DNA of 20,280 nt from DASZJY01 sp036260255. GTDB lineage: Bacteria; Actinomycetota; Acidimicrobiia; Acidimicrobiales; AC-14. The notes below the pieces were generated by a model. That model saw only the letters and a program-made list of their open reading frames with translations, had not been told where the DNA came from and did not search any database. The first letter of the stretch is position 1; each line of letters opens with the position of its first letter. Below are positions 1 to 8,135 of this stretch, piece by piece. The stretch spans positions 1 through 20,280 of the forward strand of contig DATAAF010000134.1 of the NCBI GenBank assembly GCA_036260255.1, written 5' to 3'. A program made the position numbers and the translations under genes.

Positions 1-795
1 GAGCTGCATGACCGGCGGGACGTTGGCGGGCACCCGGTGCAGCGGCCACGTGGTGACGAAGTGACCGACGGCGCCGGGCACGATCGCGATGTACGCGGCG
101 ATCAGCAGGTCGTCAGCGCTGATCGCGCCGACATCCTGGCCCGCCACCAGCACGACCACGGAGACGACGGCACCCGCGGCGACCACCGCTCCGAAGAGGA
201 AGGGGAGGGTGTCGATGTGGTCGCGGGCCTGCTTCGACCACACGAAGTACAGGGCGTAGAACGCGACGTTCGCGATCGCCAGTCCGATACCCACGGGGTC
301 GCCGTCAGGTCCGGTGGCGCCCCCCAAGACGACCATGGCGGCGCCGAGGATGGCGACCAACGACCAGAGCCGGAAGCGGAGGCCGGGGCGCTCGGCGAAG
401 AGGAGGGCGGCCAGGAAGCCCACGATGATCGGCAGGAGGACCTGCATCAGCGTCACGTCCACGACCGACGTGGCCTTGATGGCGACGACCAGGAACAACT
501 GGTGCAGGCCGAAGGCCACGCCGCACCGTGCCGCCCAAGACCACCCGACCATGTCGCGACTCCGGCCTGATGCCCGCGTCCACCACAGGGTGAGCGATCC
601 CATCACGGCTGCGCCGATCACGAGGCGCCAGAAGGAGAGCACAGGTCCCGCCACCGACGAGCCGGCGATCACCACGGGTCCGGTGCTGAACAGCACGACG
701 CCGAGCCCGACAGGCAGGAGGGGGCGACGCAGCAGCCTTTCCGACAAGGCGCCTCGATCCGCGCCCAACGCCTGGCGTCCTCGGCGCACAAGCAT
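1..795 (-). CDS. EamA/DMT-family transporter (C-terminus cut by window edge)
   Basis: Inner-membrane drug/metabolite transporter of the EamA (RhaT-like) type, which usually moves metabolites or amino acids; the substrate cannot be told. About 265 codons are present. The reading frame is open to position 1, so the last few dozen residues lie outside. The translation alternates hydrophobic helices with short Arg-rich loops. It shows typical EamA pieces: PVLSFWRL early, LMQVLLPIIVGFLAALLFAERP at the end of the first repeat, WSLVAILGAAMVVLGG next, and VPANVPPVMQL in the second repeat at the window edge. I chose the ATG at 795; a GTG at 798 is also possible. No good ribosome site lies directly before it. 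A tiny 7-codon frame (818-795) ends in a TGATG overlap with this start. It follows the ABC permease gene on the same strand after 167 bp, so it may be a separate unit. The family is clear; the exact start is not. Confidence 0.85.
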   Translation of the reverse strand, partial: MLVRRGRQALGADRGALSERLLRRPLLPVGLGVVLFSTGPVVIAGSSVAGPVLSFWRLVIGAAVMGSLTLWWTRASGRSRDMVGWSWAARCGVAFGLHQLFLVVAIKATSVVDVTLMQVLLPIIVGFLAALLFAERPGLRFRLWSLVAILGAAMVVLGGATGPDGDPVGIGLAIANVAFYALYFVWSKQARDHIDTLPFLFGAVVAAGAVVSVVVLVAGQDVGAISADDLLIAAYIAIVPGAVGHFVTTWPLHRVPANVPPVMQL

Positions 796-933
796 CACGA
801 CTCGCTCGTCGTCCGCATCGTCTCCCCTGTTCCCGGCCGCCTGGCCCCGCAAGCGTGTAGCGCGCACCGGCGGACGGGCGACCGATTTACTGGCTGATCG
901 GCTGACGATCGGACGATCGAGGGCGGCACTCCA

Positions 934-951
934 CCGGCCCTCAAGGGTCGG
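934..951 (-). terminator. Possible terminator hairpin after the FtsX permease gene
   Basis: Just past the permease stop, two GC arms (CCG..CCC and GGG..CGG) flank a 4-nt loop, with one internal mismatch on the minus strand (a G-U wobble if read on the plus strand). No T-run follows. A related CCC-4 nt-GGG element follows the amino-acid permease stop at 12841. Confidence 0.28.
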
Positions 952-962
952 CAGCGCCCGCC

Positions 963-3515
963 CTACTCGGTGGCGATGGCCCGCAGGACGTCGAGCTTGG
1001 CCGCTCGGCGGGCGGGTGCGATGGCGGCGATCACGCCGGCCACGCCGGCGAGGACGACGATCGTCACCAGCTGCCCCAACGGGATGGACAGGCGGTCGAT
1101 GCCCTCGCTGTCCAGCGCCTCGACCAGCGCCCACCCGAAGAAGACGCCGATGAGGAGCCCGAGGAAGGTGCCCTGCAGGGCGATGATGACCGACTCCCAT
1201 CTCACCGTGGACCGGAGCTGTGACCGGGTCATGCCGACGCTGCGGAGGAGCCCCAGCTCTCGCGTGCGCTCGAGGATGGAGAGGGCGAGGGTGTTGCCGA
1301 TGCCCAGCAGGGCGATGATGATGGCCAGCGCCAGCAGGGCGTAGACCAAGCCGAGCATCTGGTTCACGAAGCCGGTCTGCTCCTCCTTGAACCCGGTGCG
1401 GTCCTTCACGTCGGCGCCGGGGAAGTCGTCGGCGACCCGCTGGATGGCCGCCCGGGCCGCCTCGGCGCTCACCCCGTCCGCCTTGTCGATCAGGATCAGG
1501 GAGTCGAACTGGTCGGCGAAGTTGGCCTCGTACGCCGGTAGGCCGAGGAGGTAGTCGCCGACCGGCTGGTTCTCCCCGTAGATCAGCGCCACGGTCAGCT
1601 CCTTGGTGCCGGTGTCCTTGAAGCGGAGCGGGACCTTGTCGCCCAACGCCAGCCCCTCGGCCTCGGCGACGTCTTGGAAGACGGCGATGGAGTCGGGCCC
1701 CAGGTCGGCGGGATCGCCCTGGAGCGGCTGGACGTCGACGATCTCGAAGGCGGTGGCGGCGTCGACGCCCTGGATCTGCTCGACGTGGCCGTCGACCTCG
1801 GCGGCTCCCACGCGCAACCCGGTGGCCGTCTCGACCTCGGGCAGGGCGGCGATCCTCCCGACCAGCGCGGGATCGAGCCCACCGGTGCCGAAGGTCCCCG
1901 AGGCGATCACGAAGTCCCCGGTGAACGCGCGGTCGATGGTGGCGTTGATCGAGGTGCGCGTGGACGCGGCGAGGATGGTGATGAAGCCGACGAGGCCCAC
2001 GCCGATCATGAGCGCCGACGCGGTGGTCGCCGTCCGCTTGGGGTTGCGCATGGCGTTCTGGCGGGCCAGCGCTCCGGTGATGCCGCGGAGGCGCGGGAGG
2101 GGCGATCCGATCATCCGGCTGAGGGGCAGGGCCACCGTGCGCCCCAGCACCGAGACGCCGAAGAACACCAGCAGCACTCCCAGGCCGACCATCGCGAGGG
2201 CGTTGTCACCACCGCCGAACAGGCCGCTGAACAGCGAGAGCACGCCGAGCCCCAGGATCCCGCCGCCCACCACTATCCGGAGCTTCGAGCCGTATCCGGC
2301 GCTGCCAACGGCGACGTCGCGCATGGCGGCCACCGGCGGGATGCGCCCGGCCTTCCGGGCGGGGGACAGGGCGGCGAGGAGCGTGACCGTCACCCCGACG
2401 ACGAGGGAGACGATGGCGGTTCGGGGCGCGAAGACGACGCCGCCGGCGGGGATGTCCAACCCGAACCCGGCGAGCAGCGCCTTGAGGCCGACGGCGACGG
2501 CCACCCCCACCGCCAGCCCGATCAACGAGGCGAGCACGCCGACGAGCACCGCCTCCACCAGGACCGAGGCCAGGACCTGCCGCCTGCTCGCCCCGATCGC
2601 CCGCAGGAGCGCGTTCTCCCGCGTCCGTTGGGCAACGGTGATCGAGAAGGTGTTGAAGATCATGAACGAGCCCACCAACAGGGCGACGACGGCGAAGACG
2701 AGCATGAAGACGCTGAAGAACGACAGGCCCTCCTTGATCTCGTCCTGGTTCTCCTTGGTGATCTGCTCGCCCGTGACCACCTCCACCCCGGCGGGCAGGA
2801 CGGGGGCGATCCGGCCGACCACCTCCCGCTGGGACACCCCCTCCTCGGCGACGACCGACACGCTGTCGAACCGACCCGGCTGGGCGACGAGGCGCTGGGC
2901 GGCGGGAGTGGTGAAGAGCACGAACGACGCGCCACCGGGGCTGTCGGCCTCGCCGAACTTCACGATGCCCACGATCCTCACCCGCTGCGGTGGGCCCCGG
3001 ACGAGGACGGTTGTCGCGTCGCCGACGCGCAGCTTCCCGTCGTCGGCGCTCTTCTTGTCCACGACGACCTCGTCGTCCGCTCTGGGCGCCCTCCCCTCGA
3101 CAAGGGTGAACGGGTTGAGCTCGTCGGAGTCGCTCCAGCTGGCGCCGAAGGTGGGAGCGCCCATCTCGGGGTCGCCGATCGGCTCGCCGTCCTTGCCGAC
3201 GAGCCGGGCGTAGCCCTGGATGGTCCCTTCCGCCCGGGCGACGCCGTCCACGGCGGCGACCGTGTCGACGAGCGAGGCGTCGACCCGTCCCCGCTGGGCG
3301 CCTTCGCCCTCCGGCGCGGTGAACGCCTCCTGCTGGCGGACCACCGCGTCGGTGTCCCGGAACACGTCGCCGAAGAGGTCGTCGAAGGTCCTGCTGATGG
3401 TGTCGGTGAGGACGAGCGTCCCCGCCATGAACGCCACGCCGAGCATGACCGCCAGGGCGGTGGCGGCGAGGCGGACCTTGTGGGCCAGGAGCCCCTTGAC
3501 GGTGACCCGGAACAC
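963..3515 (-). CDS. ABC transporter permease, double FtsX/MacB-PCD type
   Basis: Membrane subunit of a LolCDE/MacB-like ABC system, 850 residues. The N-terminal helix (about residues 15-37, LAATALAVMLGVAFMAGTL) precedes a large extracytoplasmic MacB-type domain. The first FtsX core follows (SFFSVFMLVFAVVALLVGSF, then the coupling segment TRENALLRAIGASRRQV). A middle set of helices and a second extracytoplasmic domain come next. The second FtsX core near the C-terminus has NQMLGLVYALLALAIIIALLG and the parallel segment TRELGLLRSVGMTRSQ. The two near-identical coupling segments mark an internal duplication, the usual architecture of these 800-850 residue actinobacterial permeases. The start is GTG at 3515, 3 nt after the ATPase stop, with no strong ribosome site of its own; translational coupling is likely. 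Such systems export lipids, lipoproteins or peptides, or act mechanically at the envelope; the substrate is unknown here. Confidence 0.93.
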   Translation of the reverse strand: MFRVTVKGLLAHKVRLAATALAVMLGVAFMAGTLVLTDTISRTFDDLFGDVFRDTDAVVRQQEAFTAPEGEGAQRGRVDASLVDTVAAVDGVARAEGTIQGYARLVGKDGEPIGDPEMGAPTFGASWSDSDELNPFTLVEGRAPRADDEVVVDKKSADDGKLRVGDATTVLVRGPPQRVRIVGIVKFGEADSPGGASFVLFTTPAAQRLVAQPGRFDSVSVVAEEGVSQREVVGRIAPVLPAGVEVVTGEQITKENQDEIKEGLSFFSVFMLVFAVVALLVGSFMIFNTFSITVAQRTRENALLRAIGASRRQVLASVLVEAVLVGVLASLIGLAVGVAVAVGLKALLAGFGLDIPAGGVVFAPRTAIVSLVVGVTVTLLAALSPARKAGRIPPVAAMRDVAVGSAGYGSKLRIVVGGGILGLGVLSLFSGLFGGGDNALAMVGLGVLLVFFGVSVLGRTVALPLSRMIGSPLPRLRGITGALARQNAMRNPKRTATTASALMIGVGLVGFITILAASTRTSINATIDRAFTGDFVIASGTFGTGGLDPALVGRIAALPEVETATGLRVGAAEVDGHVEQIQGVDAATAFEIVDVQPLQGDPADLGPDSIAVFQDVAEAEGLALGDKVPLRFKDTGTKELTVALIYGENQPVGDYLLGLPAYEANFADQFDSLILIDKADGVSAEAARAAIQRVADDFPGADVKDRTGFKEEQTGFVNQMLGLVYALLALAIIIALLGIGNTLALSILERTRELGLLRSVGMTRSQLRSTVRWESVIIALQGTFLGLLIGVFFGWALVEALDSEGIDRLSIPLGQLVTIVVLAGVAGVIAAIAPARRAAKLDVLRAIATE

Positions 3516-3518
3516 GGC

Positions 3519-4286
3519 TCAGTCGCCGAACTGCTTCATGCGGTCGAGCACCCGCTCGGCGGTGGGCTCGCGCATCTCGTCGACGACCCGGCCGTCGGCG
3601 AGGAACAGCACCCGGTCGGCGTAGCCGGCGGCCACCGGGTCGTGGGTGACCATCACGACCGTCTGGTCCATCTCGTCGACCGCCCGGCGGGCGAAGCCCA
3701 GGATCTCGGCCCCGGCCCTCGAGTCGAGGTTGCCCGTGGGCTCGTCGGCGAAGATGATCTGCGGCCGACTGGCCAGCGCCCGGGCGATGGCCACCCGCTG
3801 CTGCTGTCCCCCGGACAGCTCGCTCGGACGGTGGGAGAGACGGTCGCCCAGACGCACGGTGTCGACGACGGTGTCGATCCAGGCGGGATCCCCCTTCCCC
3901 CCCGCCAGCGCCATCGGCAGGGTGATGTTCTCGAGCGCGGTCAACGTGGGGACGAGGTTGAAGGCCTGGAAGACGAAACCCACCCGCTCGCGCCGCAGGA
4001 GGGTGAGCTCCCGGTCGTCGAGTGTGCCCAGCTCGGCGTCCCCGATGAACGCTCGGCCCGACGTGAGCGTGTCGAGGCCGGCCATGCAGTGCATGAGGGT
4101 GGACTTGCCCGAGCCGGAGGGCCCCATGATGGCGCCGAACTCTCCCTGTGGGAAGTCGACGGTGACGCCGTCGAGGGCCCGCACCTCGGTCGCGCCCCGC
4201 CCGTAGATCTTCACCGCGTCCTGGGTGCGGGCGGCGATCACGCCGACGGGCGGTGCGCCTCCGGGCTCGGTTCGCAGGGTCGCCAT
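3519..4286 (-). CDS. ABC transporter ATP-binding protein (LolD/MacB type)
   Basis: Cytoplasmic ATPase of the exporter encoded with the following permease, 255 residues. All nucleotide-binding motifs are visible in order: Walker A GPSGSGKST, Q-loop in FVFQAFNLVPTLT, signature LSGGQQQR, Walker B IIFADEPTGNLDS, and the switch His in MVTHDP. The EPTGNLDS wording and the LVPTLTALEN segment are typical of the LolD/MacB/FtsE group rather than of importers. The ATG is preceded by a strong site, AAAGGAG, 7 nt upstream. It is probably expressed from the promoter at 4377-4404 together with the permease. The HTH regulator upstream on the same strand could control the pair, but nothing in the sequence proves this. 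Confidence 0.95.
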   Translation of the reverse strand: MATLRTEPGGAPPVGVIAARTQDAVKIYGRGATEVRALDGVTVDFPQGEFGAIMGPSGSGKSTLMHCMAGLDTLTSGRAFIGDAELGTLDDRELTLLRRERVGFVFQAFNLVPTLTALENITLPMALAGGKGDPAWIDTVVDTVRLGDRLSHRPSELSGGQQQRVAIARALASRPQIIFADEPTGNLDSRAGAEILGFARRAVDEMDQTVVMVTHDPVAAGYADRVLFLADGRVVDEMREPTAERVLDRMKQFGD

Positions 4287-4376
4287 CGGTCACTCCTTTC
4301 CGAGCGGACCCGTGGCGCGCCGCCGACCGGTCCTGCCCGCGATCCCGACGGTCCCGCCCGGTATGTCGTGGACGCG

Positions 4377-4404
4377 AGCCTAGGACCGGTGCCCAGGACG
4401 TCAA
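4377..4404 (-). promoter_or_regulatory. Sigma-70-like promoter for the ABC exporter operon
   Basis: On the minus strand TTGACG (4404-4399) and TAGGCT (4382-4377) are separated by 16 nt. This fits the housekeeping actinobacterial pattern TTGACn/TAnnnT. Transcription would start near 4370 and leave a leader of about 85 nt before the ATPase ATG at 4286. The element lies in the 267-bp gap between the regulator stop (4554) and the ATPase start; I see no other gene in that gap. A 5-bp hairpin (4532-4544) directly after the regulator gene might end its transcript. Confidence 0.55.
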
Positions 4405-4553
4405 GAGCGCCCCACCGGCGAGCCGCTCACCTCGAGGGCCTGGCGTGGCTGCCGCCGTCGGCGCCGGCCGCCCCAGGTGGTGGGCGGTCTAGGCGACGAC
4501 CAAGACGTGGCCCAGGGCATGCCGAGGTGCCCCGCTCCAAGCGGCAGCTGTCT

Positions 4554-5258
4554 CTAGGGGGTGCTCGTGCGGTCCGCCGCCGGCCGTACGCGGATCCGAC
4601 AACCGGCGCGCGTCGGGGCGCGTGCCACCAGGCTCTCGACCATGTACTCGTTGCCGAGGACCTCGAGCATCCCCTCGGCCAGACCACGGTGCAGCGTGCA
4701 GACGATCTCCGGGGCGGCGGCCGCCGCCGCCTCGAAGGGGCAGTTGTCCAACACCACGTCGATGCCTCGGGCCCGCGGCACGGCGCGGGGCTGGAAGCCC
4801 CGGCGGGCCATCTCCTCGGTGAGTCGGGCCAATGGCTCCTGATCGTCGCCGGACACCGCGATCCTGCGTCCGGCGGCGGCACCGACCTCGGCCGGTGACC
4901 CGTCGCCCCTCGCCACCTCGACGAGAAGAAGGGCCAGCTGCCGGTAGGGGCTGTCCGCTTCCCACGCGGCGGCGACCTCCGGGGAGACCCGGTACTGGAG
5001 GGCGGGCCGTCCGGGCCCGTCCCTCGGAGCGAGGCCCTCTTCGAGGAGCCCGGCGTCGACCAGCTTGGCCACGTGTTGGCGGATGGCGTTGTGATTGAGC
5101 CCGAAGTGGTCGGTGAGGACGGCGATCCGGACAGGCTCCGACGCGTCGAGCACGAAGCAGAAGATGGCGAAGCGGGTGGGGTCGCCCAAGGCGCGAGCTT
5201 GGCGCTGACGGGTGGCCCTCTCCTCGCTGCGCACGCCGTCGCTCGCCGTCAACGTCAA
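4554..5258 (-). CDS. ArsR/SufR-like HTH regulator with C-terminal cysteine motif
   Basis: Predicted cytoplasmic DNA-binding regulator, 234 residues. The N-terminal part (about residues 17-85) is a winged helix: ALGDPTRFAIFCFVL, then a helix-turn-helix in LTDHFGLNHNAIRQHVAKLVDAGLL and a wing around GRPALQYRVS. The C-terminal half has NCPFEAAA..PEIVC and, further on, a GC near RAGCRIRV. This spaces three Cys as C-x13-C-x32-C. It resembles the iron-sulfur-binding half of SufR-type repressors, which have four Cys, so an Fe-S cluster or redox signal is plausible but unproven. The TTG start at 5258 lies behind a GAGGGCGGGG stretch; a GTG about 9 codons later is an alternative. It is divergent from the polyamine operon and lies upstream of the ABC exporter, so either could be its target. 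Confidence 0.82.
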   Translation of the reverse strand: MTLTASDGVRSEERATRQRQARALGDPTRFAIFCFVLDASEPVRIAVLTDHFGLNHNAIRQHVAKLVDAGLLEEGLAPRDGPGRPALQYRVSPEVAAAWEADSPYRQLALLLVEVARGDGSPAEVGAAAGRRIAVSGDDQEPLARLTEEMARRGFQPRAVPRARGIDVVLDNCPFEAAAAAAPEIVCTLHRGLAEGMLEVLGNEYMVESLVARAPTRAGCRIRVRPAADRTSTP

Positions 5259-5372
5259 CCCCCGCCCTCTCTGCCGGCGCCCGGTCCCGGGCCCCCCCGG
5301 GTAGGTGATTCGCGGCGGCGTCCGGAGCAGCCCCCGAGCCGGGACGTCTCAGGAGCGGCGCTCAAGGCAGTG

Positions 5373-5401
5373 CTGACCCGACCAACAGGAAATTCTACCG
5401 T
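5373..5401 (+). promoter_or_regulatory. Candidate promoter of the polyamine operon
   Basis: CTGACC (5373-5378) and TACCGT (5396-5401) are 17 nt apart in the least GC-rich part of the divergent region. A transcript would start near 5408, inside a CTCGAG palindrome, and carry a leader of about 80 nt to the agmatinase ATG. That leader also contains the 10-bp palindrome CTCGATCGAG (5425-5434), a possible operator. The rest of the 5259-5489 gap holds no gene that I can see. Confidence 0.35.
5392..5397 (-). promoter_or_regulatory. Candidate -10 element of the SufR-like regulator gene
   Basis: On the minus strand the hexamer TAGAAT is one base from the TATAAT consensus. It overlaps the candidate plus-strand -10 (TACCGT, 5396-5401) by two bases. 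No convincing -35 is seen. The leader to the TTG start at 5258 would be about 125 nt. Confidence 0.33.
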
Positions 5402-5489
5402 GCTCGAGACATATCCCGTCGTCCCTCGATCGAGCGCCGCGCCCGACCGCCCGGCGCACCGCACCCACCACAACGGCGATGATGGCGGC

Positions 5490-6467
5490 ATGGCGATGCG
5501 CCCCATGTACGGGCCGGATGTCACCTTTCTCGGCGTCCCCAAGCTCGACCTGGACGACGAGGCCGCTCTGGGTGCCGCCGACGTCGTCGTCCTCGGTGCG
5601 CCTTTCGACGGCGGCACGTCCCACCGCCCGGGGACGCGGTTCGGCCCCCGGGCCATCCGCACGACCGACTACCTGGACCACGACGCCAGCCGGCCCCACC
5701 TCGCCTTGCACGTCGACCCGCTCCAGGACCTCGGCGTCGTCGACGCCGGCGACGTGCTCATGCTCCCCGGGGAGATCGAGACGGCGCTCGACCGTCTGGA
5801 GGCGGAGGTCGCCAGGGTCGCCGCCGCCGGAGCGATCCCCGTCGTGCTCGGCGGCGACCACAGCATCGCCCTGCCCGACGTCCGAGGCGTCGCCCGCCAC
5901 CTGGGGTTCGGGCGGGTGGCGGTCGTGCACTTCGACGCCCACGCCGACACCGGCGACACCCAGTTCGGCTCCCTCTACGGCCACGGCACCCCGATGCGGC
6001 GGCTCATCGAGTCGGGCGCGGCACGAGGGGACCGGTTCCTGCAGATCGGCCTGCGGGGCTACTGGCCCGAGCCGCCGGTGCTCGAGTGGATGGCGACCCA
6101 GGGCATGCGCAGCTTCGAGATGAGCGAGGTCGTGCGCCGGGGGCTCGACGCCTGCCTCGACGAGGCCTTCACCATCGCCACCGACGACTGTGACGGCGTG
6201 TTCCTGTCCGTCGACGTCGACGTGGTCGACCCCGGGATGGCGCCCGGCACGGGCACGCCCGAACCCGGCGGGTTGACGTCCCGCCAGCTCCTCGACGCGG
6301 TGCGGCGCTGCGCCGTCGAGCTGCCCATCGTCGGCATGGACGTCGTCGAGCTGTCCCCGCCCTACGACGGCCCCGGCGAGGTCACCGCCTTTCTGGCCAA
6401 CCGGGTCGTGCTCGAGGCTCTGTCGGGCATCGCCAAGCGGCGCCGCCCTCCCGAGCCGACGGCCTGA
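5490..6467 (+). CDS. speB: Agmatinase / ureohydrolase family enzyme
   Basis: Binuclear-manganese ureohydrolase, 325 residues, within the usual 300-330. It probably splits agmatine into putrescine and urea. Metal-binding motifs are complete: GGDHS (His124), FDAHADT (Asp149, His151, Asp153) and SVDVDVVDP (Asp242, Asp244). Glu287 in DVVELSP also fits the family. GHGTPMRRL is the agmatinase-type substrate-loop segment, rather than the arginase one. Other guanidino substrates (guanidinobutyrate, guanidinopropionate, guanidine) cannot be excluded by motif. It opens an operon that ends with homospermidine synthase, which consumes putrescine, and this context favours agmatine. I chose ATG 5490. The frame is open back to 5073, but that part would run through the opposite-strand regulator gene and has no ureohydrolase content. 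ATG 5496 is an alternative; neither has a strong ribosome site. Confidence 0.92.
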   Translation: MAMRPMYGPDVTFLGVPKLDLDDEAALGAADVVVLGAPFDGGTSHRPGTRFGPRAIRTTDYLDHDASRPHLALHVDPLQDLGVVDAGDVLMLPGEIETALDRLEAEVARVAAAGAIPVVLGGDHSIALPDVRGVARHLGFGRVAVVHFDAHADTGDTQFGSLYGHGTPMRRLIESGAARGDRFLQIGLRGYWPEPPVLEWMATQGMRSFEMSEVVRRGLDACLDEAFTIATDDCDGVFLSVDVDVVDPGMAPGTGTPEPGGLTSRQLLDAVRRCAVELPIVGMDVVELSPPYDGPGEVTAFLANRVVLEALSGIAKRRRPPEPTA

Positions 6468-6470
6468 CCG

Positions 6471-8135
6471 ATGGGTGAGCGGCGGCGCCGGGTGCGCGAG
6501 GCGCGCGCCGCCGTGGCCGCCGCTCTCGTCAACCCCGGCGTCCGCCGGCTGCAGTTGGCCTGGGCGGGCTGTGCCACCGCCGACCTGGCCCAGGACGTGG
6601 CGCTCGCCGTCCACGCCTTCGACCTCGGCGGCGTAGGTGGCGTCGGCGTCATGGGGCTGCTCCGCTCGCTGCCCGCAGCCGTCGTAGGGCCGCTCGCCGC
6701 CGGCGTGGCCGACCGCCATCCCCGCCAGCGCGTGCTTGCGGCGGTGCTGCTCGTGCGCTCGGCACTGCTGGCGGTCCTCGCCTGGGCCGTTGCCGCCGAA
6801 GCGCCTCTGGCCGTCGTCTACGTCGTAGCCGCCGTCGACTCCTGCGTGTACACGCTGTACTGGCCGGCCCAGAGCGCCCTCCTCCCCGAGCTGGCCCGCA
6901 CCGCCGAGGAGCTCACCGCCGCCAACGCCGCCGCCACCCTCCTCGAGAACGTGGGCGCGCTCGTCGGGCCGGGCCTCGCCGGGGTGCTGCTCGCCGTCTC
7001 CGGGCCCGGCGTCGTCTTCGGCGCCAGCGCCGCGCTCACGGCCGTCGCCGCCCTGCTGGCCACGAGGATCACGGCGACCCGCAGGTTCGCCCCGGTGGAG
7101 CCGGAGTCGGCCGGGGACACGCTGCTCGGCGGCTTCCGCCTGCTGCTCGCCGATCCCGCCCCGCGGCTCGTCGCCCTGCTGTACCTCGTGCACACGCTGT
7201 GCATCGGCGCGCTGAGCGTCCTCGTCGTCGTGACCGCCATCGAGCTGCTGGGTCTCGACGACTCGGGCGTTGGCTTCCTCGGCGCCGCCCTCGGCGCCGG
7301 CGGCATCGCCGGCTCCGTCGCCGCCCTCGGCCTGGTCGGCCATCAGCGGTTGACCCGGCCGTTCAGGCTCGCCCTGGTGGCCTGGGCCGCCGCGCTGGCG
7401 GTGGTTGCCCTCGTCCCGCGCGTGCCCGCCGCCGCCGCTGCGCTCGTCCTCGTCGGCGGCTGCACCGCGGTCGTCGACGTGTGCGCCCTCAACGTGCTGC
7501 AGCGCATCGTCCCCGAGCGCCTGCTCGCCCGCGTCCTCGGCGTGGTCGAGGGGAGCTGGTGGGCGATGTTCGGCCTCGGGTCGCTGGCGGTGGCCCCCCT
7601 CGTCGAGACGGTCGGCGTCCGTCCCGGCCTGGCCCTCACCGCGGGTCTGCTCGCCGTCGTGTCGCTGCTCGGCGGCGCCACTCTCGGCTCGGTCGACGCC
7701 CGGGCCCGGGCGCCGGAGGCACAGCTGGCCGCCCTCGCGGGCGTGCCCCTCTTCGCCGCCCAGCCGCCACTCGCCCTGGAGCGCCTGGCCTTGGAGCTGG
7801 TCCCGGTGACCGTCGCCCCCGGCCAGGCGGTGGTGACCCGGGGCGAGCCGGGCGACCGCTTCTACATGGTCGAGGAAGGGACGCTCGAGGTGATCACCGA
7901 CGACGGCCGGGCGGCGGCCGAATTGGGGCCGGGCGACTGGTTCGGCGAGGTCGCCCTCCTCGACGACGTGCGTCGCACGGCGACGGTGCGGGCGGTGTCG
8001 GGCGCCCGCTTGTTCGCGCTCGATCGCCATCGCTTCCTCACCGCCGTCGCCACCCATCCCCGCACCGCCGAGCGCGGCCTCGGCGCAGACGGGCGTGCCA
8101 GGATTGGGCCCTTGGGGGGAGGCGGCCATGGATGA
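6471..8135 (+). CDS. MFS transporter fused to a C-terminal cyclic-nucleotide-binding domain
   Basis: Inner-membrane protein of 554 residues. Residues about 25-415 are a 10-12 helix major-facilitator domain of the MFS_3/EntS-like exporter type. The loop between helices 2 and 3 reads GPLAAGVADRHPRQRV, a form of the MFS motif A. Residues about 425-540 form a cyclic-nucleotide-binding domain. It starts VPLF and contains PGDRFYMVEEGTLEV. Its phosphate-binding cassette reads FGEVALLDDVRRTATV, with Glu493 and the Arg of RTAT (501/502), the residues expected to contact the ligand. It begins 3 nt after the agmatinase stop and overlaps the decarboxylase start by 8 nt, so it is cotranslated with polyamine enzymes. 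A role in polyamine or precursor transport, gated by a cyclic nucleotide, is inferred from context only. The domain assignment is firm; substrate and direction are unknown. Confidence 0.9.
   Translation: MGERRRRVREARAAVAAALVNPGVRRLQLAWAGCATADLAQDVALAVHAFDLGGVGGVGVMGLLRSLPAAVVGPLAAGVADRHPRQRVLAAVLLVRSALLAVLAWAVAAEAPLAVVYVVAAVDSCVYTLYWPAQSALLPELARTAEELTAANAAATLLENVGALVGPGLAGVLLAVSGPGVVFGASAALTAVAALLATRITATRRFAPVEPESAGDTLLGGFRLLLADPAPRLVALLYLVHTLCIGALSVLVVVTAIELLGLDDSGVGFLGAALGAGGIAGSVAALGLVGHQRLTRPFRLALVAWAAALAVVALVPRVPAAAAALVLVGGCTAVVDVCALNVLQRIVPERLLARVLGVVEGSWWAMFGLGSLAVAPLVETVGVRPGLALTAGLLAVVSLLGGATLGSVDARARAPEAQLAALAGVPLFAAQPPLALERLALELVPVTVAPGQAVVTRGEPGDRFYMVEEGTLEVITDDGRAAAELGPGDWFGEVALLDDVRRTATVRAVSGARLFALDRHRFLTAVATHPRTAERGLGADGRARIGPLGGGGHG

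Noticed and set aside
904..919. Tandem GACGATCG GACGATCG as an operator or small repeat element
   Set aside because: Only two 8-bp copies, no symmetry with a start site, and no second copy elsewhere that I noticed; too little to call.
1674..4898. Very long plus-strand open frame opposite the ABC exporter genes
   Set aside because: Its translation is a low-complexity run of Asp, Glu, Gly, His and Arg, the usual antisense product of GC-rich genes. The minus-strand frames carry complete ABC motifs.
5073..5489. N-terminal extension of agmatinase
   Set aside because: It would overlap the 5' part of the regulator gene on the other strand, contains no ureohydrolase motif, and would give a protein about 140 residues too long.
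5408..5489. Guanidine or polyamine riboswitch in the leader of the polyamine operon
   Set aside because: I looked for guanidine-type conserved loops and a stable multi-stem fold and did not see them; only short palindromes are present.
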